A stretch of DNA of 10,152 bases from Gammaproteobacteria bacterium (GTDB taxonomy: Bacteria > Pseudomonadota > Gammaproteobacteria > Enterobacterales > Alteromonadaceae). Both the position numbers and the translations under genes were made by a program. Shown piece after piece: positions 6,665 to 10,152 of this stretch. Position 1 is the stretch's first letter, and every line of letters begins with the position of its first letter. Under the pieces are notes generated by a model that ran no database searches, was not told the origin of the DNA, and saw only the letters and a program-made list of their open reading frames with translations. The stretch covers positions 1 through 10,152 of the forward strand of contig JAIXSW010000042.1 of NCBI GenBank assembly GCA_027484495.1. The letters run 5' to 3'.

Positions 6665-6694
6665 AAAAAAAGGCCTCTTGCGAGGCCTTCGTTT
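6665..6694. terminator. Bidirectional terminator between the glycosyltransferase and accC
   Basis: A perfect 8-bp stem (aaggcctc at 6670-6677, gaggcctt at 6682-6689) with loop ttgc is preceded by an A-run (6665-6671) and followed by cgtttta. It can therefore terminate the plus-strand glycosyltransferase, whose stop is 11 bases upstream. With a T7 tail it also serves the minus-strand accC transcript, whose stop is at 6694. Confidence 0.88.
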
Positions 6695-8037
6695 TATTTG
6701 ATACCGAGCTTGTGCTCAAGATAATGAATATTGGTGCCACCCTGATTAAAGTTGGCGTCCGTCATAATCTCTTTGTGCAAATCGATATTGGTTTTAATGC
6801 CACCGACCAGCAGTTCGCTCAGTGCATTGCGCATGCGCGCGATTGCAATGGCACGGTTTTCACCATAAGTGATCAGCTTGCCGACCATCGAGTCATAGTT
6901 TGGCGGCACTGTATAATCGGCATAAATATGCGAATCCCAGCGCACACCATTCCCACCTGGTGGGTGGAAGCGGGTGATAGTACCCGGCGACGGAATAAAG
7001 GTTTTTGGATCTTCAGCGTTGATCCGGCATTCCACGGCATGGCCACGAATGACGATATCAGACTGTTTGATGCTCAGCGGCATGCCTGAAGCGATACGCA
7101 GCTGTTCTTTGATCAAATCCACACCGGTGATCATTTCAGTGACCGGATGTTCTACCTGAATACGCGTGTTCATCTCGATAAAGAAGAACTCACCGTTTTC
7201 ATACAGGAATTCGAAAGTACCGGCACCGCGATAGTTCAGGTCGATACAAGCCTGCACACAACGGCCACCGATAAAGTCGCGTTGTTCCTGCGTGATACCA
7301 GGTGCTGGCGCTTCTTCAACCACTTTCTGGTGACGGCGCTGCATCGAGCAGTCACGCTCACCTAAGTGAATGGCTTTGCCCTGACCATCTGCCAATACCT
7401 GAATTTCGATATGACGTGGGTTTTCCAGGAATTTCTCCATGTACACCATGTCGTTACCAAAAGCAGCTTTGGCTTCGGCTTTGGTCATCTCAATCGACGA
7501 TACCAGTTCATCTTCACCGCGTACCACGCGCATGCCACGACCACCGCCGCCGCCAGCGGCTTTGACGATAATCGGGTAACCAATGCGTTTGGCGATGGCT
7601 TTGTTGGTGTCTGCATCGTCACCGACCGCGCCGTCAGAACCAGGTACACAAGGCACACCGGCTTTTTTCATCGCTTCGATGGCAGAGACTTTGTCACCCA
7701 TCAGGCTGATGGATTCAGGGCGTGGGCCAATAAACACCAGGCCGCTGTCTTCAACTTGTTGGGCGAAATCAGCGCGCTCAGCGAGGAAACCATAACCCGG
7801 GTGAATCGCCTGGGCGTTGGTGACTTCTGCAGCGGCGATTAATGCCGGAATATTCAGGTAGCTTTGTGGTGATGGGGCAGGGCCAATACAGATGGTCTCG
7901 TCCGCCAGCAACACGTGCTTGAGGTTACGGTCGACGGTGGAATGCACCGCGACAGTTTTGATACCGAGTTCTTTGCAGGCGCGTAAGATACGCAGCGCAA
8001 TTTCGCCCCGGTTGGCTATCAGCACTTTTTCTAACAT
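6694..8037 (-). CDS. accC: Biotin carboxylase subunit of acetyl-CoA carboxylase
   Basis: AccC uses ATP and bicarbonate to carboxylate the biotin carried by AccB, the first half-reaction of malonyl-CoA formation for fatty acid synthesis. The 447-residue sequence has the three expected parts: the N-terminal biotin carboxylase domain (KVLIANRGEIALR), the ATP-grasp domain with glycine loop AGGGGGRGM (161-169), and the C-terminal domain. Residues known as catalytic or ligand-binding in E. coli fall at the same numbers here: Lys116, Lys159, His209, Glu211, Lys238, Glu276, Glu288, Arg292 and Arg338. MNTRIQVEHPVTE (289-301) is the signature around Arg292. It follows accB by 16 bases, so the two are co-transcribed and probably made in balance. 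No defect is seen. Confidence 0.98.
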   Translation of the reverse strand: MLEKVLIANRGEIALRILRACKELGIKTVAVHSTVDRNLKHVLLADETICIGPAPSPQSYLNIPALIAAAEVTNAQAIHPGYGFLAERADFAQQVEDSGLVFIGPRPESISLMGDKVSAIEAMKKAGVPCVPGSDGAVGDDADTNKAIAKRIGYPIIVKAAGGGGGRGMRVVRGEDELVSSIEMTKAEAKAAFGNDMVYMEKFLENPRHIEIQVLADGQGKAIHLGERDCSMQRRHQKVVEEAPAPGITQEQRDFIGGRCVQACIDLNYRGAGTFEFLYENGEFFFIEMNTRIQVEHPVTEMITGVDLIKEQLRIASGMPLSIKQSDIVIRGHAVECRINAEDPKTFIPSPGTITRFHPPGGNGVRWDSHIYADYTVPPNYDSMVGKLITYGENRAIAIARMRNALSELLVGGIKTNIDLHKEIMTDANFNQGGTNIHYLEHKLGIK

Positions 8038-8053
8038 GTGTCGGCCTTTTCGG

Positions 8054-8503
8054 TTATTCGATCACAAATAAAGGCTGGTCAAATTCAACCGGCTCGCCGT
8101 TTTCTACCAGAATGGCCGTGATCACGCCGGCTTTGTCTGACTGGATCTGGTTCATCATTTTCATCGCTTCAACGATACACAGCGTATCGCCAACTTTGAC
8201 TGTTTGACCCACTTCAGCGAAGTTTTTCGACGTTGGTGATGCGGCACGGTAAAAAGAACCTACCATCGGTGAGCGCAGCTGATAACCGGTTGCGACCGGA
8301 GCTGCTGGTGCCGCAGGCGCTGCTGCAGGTGCCGGAGCCGCTGCCGGGGCAGCTGGTGCTGCGGTGTAGTGCACTGGGGCATATTGTTGCACCGGGCCAC
8401 CACGACTGATGCGCACAGATTCTTCACCTTCGGTGATCTCCAGCTCATTAATGCCAGATTCTTCCAGAAGTTCGATCAGTTTTTTAATTTTTCTAATATC
8501 CAT
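8054..8503 (-). CDS. accB: Biotin carboxyl carrier protein of acetyl-CoA carboxylase
   Basis: The 149-residue protein carries the biotin that shuttles CO2 between biotin carboxylase and carboxyltransferase. It has the usual N-terminal helix region (MDIRKIKKLIELLEESG), a flexible alanine-proline linker (about 48-70), and the biotinyl domain from about 76, with the biotin-accepting Lys115 in VEAMKMMNQIQ. The GSFYRAASPTSKNF segment is the thumb region typical of AccB. It lies 27 bases after aroQ and 16 bases before accC in one operon. The Shine-Dalgarno is only TTAGGCG, somewhat far from the ATG, which could suggest translation that depends partly on the upstream gene. Confidence 0.97.
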   Translation of the reverse strand: MDIRKIKKLIELLEESGINELEITEGEESVRISRGGPVQQYAPVHYTAAPAAPAAAPAPAAAPAAPAAPVATGYQLRSPMVGSFYRAASPTSKNFAEVGQTVKVGDTLCIVEAMKMMNQIQSDKAGVITAILVENGEPVEFDQPLFVIE

Positions 8504-8530
8504 GACGTTTGCGCCTAACTTGGTTGGAAT

Positions 8531-8992
8531 TTATGGGTTTCGGGGCGTGCTGGTCAGTGTTGCCACCGCAGAGTCGAGCGCATAACGGTAACCGTTTGCA
8601 CCCAGACCACAAATCACGCCTTTTGCGATATCTGATAAATAAGAATGCCGGCGAAATGCTTCACGGGCATGTACGTTCGACAAATGTACTTCAATAAATG
8701 GGATGGCCACCGCCAGTAAGGCGTCGCGAATGGCAACACTGGTATGGGTGAAAGCGCCCGGATTGATAATGATGTAGTCCTGTTGTCCCAGGCTTTGCTG
8801 GATAGCACCGACCAGTTCATGCTCGGCATTGGACTGTAAGTGGGATAACTCCACCTGCAATGTGCTGGCATACTGCTGTAAGTCGCTGACAATCTGGTCC
8901 AGCGTTTGTGCACCATAGATATGTGGTTCACGTTGCCCCAGCATATTCAGGTTCGGACCGTTTAACAGCAAAATCCGTAATTTGGCAGTCAT
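8531..8992 (-). CDS. aroQ: Type II 3-dehydroquinate dehydratase
   Basis: This enzyme of the shikimate pathway converts 3-dehydroquinate to 3-dehydroshikimate. The 153 residues contain the type II hallmarks: ILLLNGPNLNMLGQREPHIYG with the active-site loop arginine and tyrosine, LSHLQSNAEHELV with the catalytic glutamate nearby, IINPGAFTHTSVAIRDAL, and EVHLSNVHAREAFRRHS with the catalytic histidine. I start it at the ATG at 8990-8992, which places the NGPNLN motif at the usual distance. The frame stays open 31 codons further upstream, but that stretch is basic, non-conserved, and overlaps hairpins of the leader. It is the first gene of the aroQ-accB-accC operon, a pairing common in gammaproteobacteria. 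Confidence 0.96.
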   Translation of the reverse strand: MTAKLRILLLNGPNLNMLGQREPHIYGAQTLDQIVSDLQQYASTLQVELSHLQSNAEHELVGAIQQSLGQQDYIIINPGAFTHTSVAIRDALLAVAIPFIEVHLSNVHAREAFRRHSYLSDIAKGVICGLGANGYRYALDSAVATLTSTPRNP

Positions 8993-9102
8993 TTGTCGAT
9001 TATTCCGTTGATAATTCTGGATCTGCTTCCATCCTGCCAAAGGTCGGCGAAAAAACAATCTTTTTCGCAGAAATGCGGCCGGCATTTGCAGATTTGCGCC
9101 TC
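8993..9102 (-). promoter_or_regulatory. Leader of the aroQ-accB-accC mRNA with two hairpins
   Basis: Between the putative -10 and the aroQ ATG lie about 100 untranslated bases. Two inverted repeats are visible in plus-strand coordinates: aaatgc (9071-9076) with gcattt (9082-9087), and gcgaaaaa (9047-9054) with tttttcgc (9061-9068). They could fold in the mRNA and affect translation or transcript stability. I do not recognise a known riboswitch. Confidence 0.4.
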
Positions 9103-9133
9103 ATTATAGTGAAATCGCAGCAAATGGCAGCAA
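9103..9133 (-). promoter_or_regulatory. Probable aroQ-accB-accC promoter
   Basis: The minus strand has a perfect TATAAT (plus coordinates 9103-9108). A fair -35, TTGCTG, is at 9128-9133 with a 19-base spacer, slightly long. It sits after the dsbD terminator and about 110 bases before aroQ, where an operon promoter is expected. Confidence 0.55.
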
Positions 9134-9197
9134 AATACTGGTCTTATCAGCAGATGGGAACTTTTCGACGCTGTTGTTGTATCGGGGTGAGCAGGGG

Positions 9198-9233
9198 GAA
9201 GAAAACGTGGTCTGAGCAGTTTTGCAGACCACG
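9198..9233 (-). terminator. Rho-independent terminator of dsbD
   Basis: A perfect 9-bp stem (cgtggtctg at 9206-9214, cagaccacg at 9225-9233) with a 10-base loop is followed on the minus strand by TTTTCTTCCCC. It begins about 20 bases after the dsbD stop, so dsbD and aroQ are separate transcription units. Confidence 0.8.
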
Positions 9234-9252
9234 CCAGTCGGGTGCTGCAGCC

Positions 9253-10152
9253 TTATTGCTGCAGCTGAATTAAATGCGCTTTGAACTCAGCTGGCCCCAT
9301 AAAGCCAGTGATGCGTGATGTGGTTAATTCGCTGCCGTTCGGTGCAAAAAACAATAAAGTTGGCAGACCGAGCACCTGAAACTTGTCCAAAACCTGCTGA
9401 TCCTGCTCTGTGGCTTTGGTCACGTCGATGCGTAATAAGCGGATTTTGGCCATTTCGGCTTTGACGCCGCCGTCAGCAAAAGTAATGTGCTCGAATTCCT
9501 TACAGGCGACACACCATTCAGCAAACAAATCCAGCATCACATATTGGTTTTGTGCTTTGGCTTCTGCCAACTGCACATCCAAATCCGCCAGCGTTTTAAT
9601 GTCGATAAACTGGCCGGCTTGTTGGGTGTTTACTGAAACGGACTGAACCTGTGGTTCTGGTGCGAACCATTGCTGATAATTAGCCATGACAACGGCACAC
9701 ACCAGCAGTGTAGCGACCAGCCAGCACAGGCTTCTGGCCAACGCCGTTTTCAGCAGTTGCTGCACTTGCTGCAGATAAAGCGCAAAGCCCAGCGCTAACA
9801 AAGACCCGAGCACTAACAAGACGTCGGCCGGCACAATACGCGACAGCAGCATCAACGGCACTGATAACAGCAAGAAACCGAAGATAGCTTTAATTACATC
9901 CATCCAGGCGCCAGGTTTAGGCAGCCATTTGCCACCACTGCTGCCGAGCAATAATAACGGCAAGCCCATGCCCAGGCTTAAGATGTACAGCACCAGCGCG
10001 CCGTAGGCTAAATCGCCGCTTTGTGCGATGTAGAGCAACACACCGGTCAAAGGCGCCGTGGTACAGGGCGAGGCTACCAGTCCGGACAATGCGCCCATCA
10101 CCAGCGCGCCTTTGACGGAACCGCCTTGCTGACGATTGCTGGTCGCGGTGAG
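9253..10152 (-). CDS. dsbD: Thiol:disulfide interchange protein DsbD, C-terminal part
   Basis: DsbD passes electrons from cytoplasmic thioredoxin across the inner membrane to periplasmic partners such as DsbC. The gene runs off the right edge; 299 C-terminal residues are visible. They open with TSNRQQGGSVKGALVMGAL and GLVASPCTTAPLTG, whose cysteine (visible residue 30) corresponds to one of the two redox cysteines of the membrane domain. Several hydrophobic helices follow. After them comes a periplasmic thioredoxin-like domain with DLFAEWCVACKEFE (CVAC at visible residues 214-217) and the cis-proline LGLPTLLFF. The N-terminal periplasmic domain and the first membrane cysteine lie outside the window. 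In related genomes dsbD sits next to aroQ, as here. Confidence 0.96.
   Translation of the reverse strand, partial: LTATSNRQQGGSVKGALVMGALSGLVASPCTTAPLTGVLLYIAQSGDLAYGALVLYILSLGMGLPLLLLGSSGGKWLPKPGAWMDVIKAIFGFLLLSVPLMLLSRIVPADVLLVLGSLLALGFALYLQQVQQLLKTALARSLCWLVATLLVCAVVMANYQQWFAPEPQVQSVSVNTQQAGQFIDIKTLADLDVQLAEAKAQNQYVMLDLFAEWCVACKEFEHITFADGGVKAEMAKIRLLRIDVTKATEQDQQVLDKFQVLGLPTLLFFAPNGSELTTSRITGFMGPAEFKAHLIQLQQ

Noticed and set aside
7366..7842. 158-codon plus-strand frame inside accC
   Set aside because: It is the antisense shadow of a highly conserved accC with all active-site residues intact.
8330..8360. Repetitive GC-rich stretch in accB
   Set aside because: This is the normal alanine-proline linker of the biotin carboxyl carrier protein, not a separate repeat element.
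8993..9085. N-terminal extension of aroQ by 31 codons
   Set aside because: The extension is not part of the family, overlaps leader hairpins, and the internal ATG at 8992 gives the normal length.
9243..9265. Hairpin gctgcag/ctgcagc at the dsbD 3' end
   Set aside because: It overlaps the last codons and has no T-run on the minus strand. The stem at 9206-9233 is the better terminator.

Overview
The window looks like a chromosomal segment of a moderately GC-rich gammaproteobacterium. The gene order dsbD, aroQ, accB, accC, prmA on one strand is the arrangement I know from Alteromonadales-type genomes such as Shewanella. The glutamine-rich proteins and the added NRPS genes would fit a Rheinheimera-like organism, but that genus is a guess from general knowledge, not something the sequence proves.

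Left part (1-4534), secondary metabolism. The window opens inside a nonribosomal peptide synthetase. Positions 2-139 encode the end of the N-terminal third of an adenylation (A) domain, closed by an in-frame TAA. A complete A-PCP-thioesterase terminal module follows in the same frame (143-2710). The first 153 bases repeat at 377-529 with 16 mismatches, so the left edge is a partial A-domain duplication carrying a stop codon. A MipA/OmpV-type outer-membrane protein follows on the minus strand (2854-3645), then an EntD/Sfp-type phosphopantetheinyl transferase on the plus strand (3806-4534). The transferase could convert the carrier protein of the NRPS to its active holo form.

Middle (4531-6654). 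prmA (ribosomal protein L11 methyltransferase) lies on the minus strand, and its stop codon overlaps that of the transferase. A plus-strand GT2-like glycosyltransferase gene sits between prmA and accC. It breaks a gene run that is normally collinear, and it converges on accC at a shared two-way terminator.

Right part (6694-10152), housekeeping genes on the minus strand. aroQ, accB and accC form a tight operon for dehydroquinate dehydratase and the first half-reaction of acetyl-CoA carboxylase. It has a probable promoter and a structured leader upstream of aroQ. The C-terminal part of dsbD, ending in its thioredoxin-like domain, runs off the right edge and has its own terminator before the aroQ promoter.

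The most unusual points are the broken, partly duplicated A domain at the left edge, a glycine-like but atypical A-domain specificity code with the usual post-A3 histidine missing, and the synteny break that places NRPS, transferase and glycosyltransferase genes on both sides of prmA. I saw no CRISPR array, tRNA, rRNA or insertion sequence.
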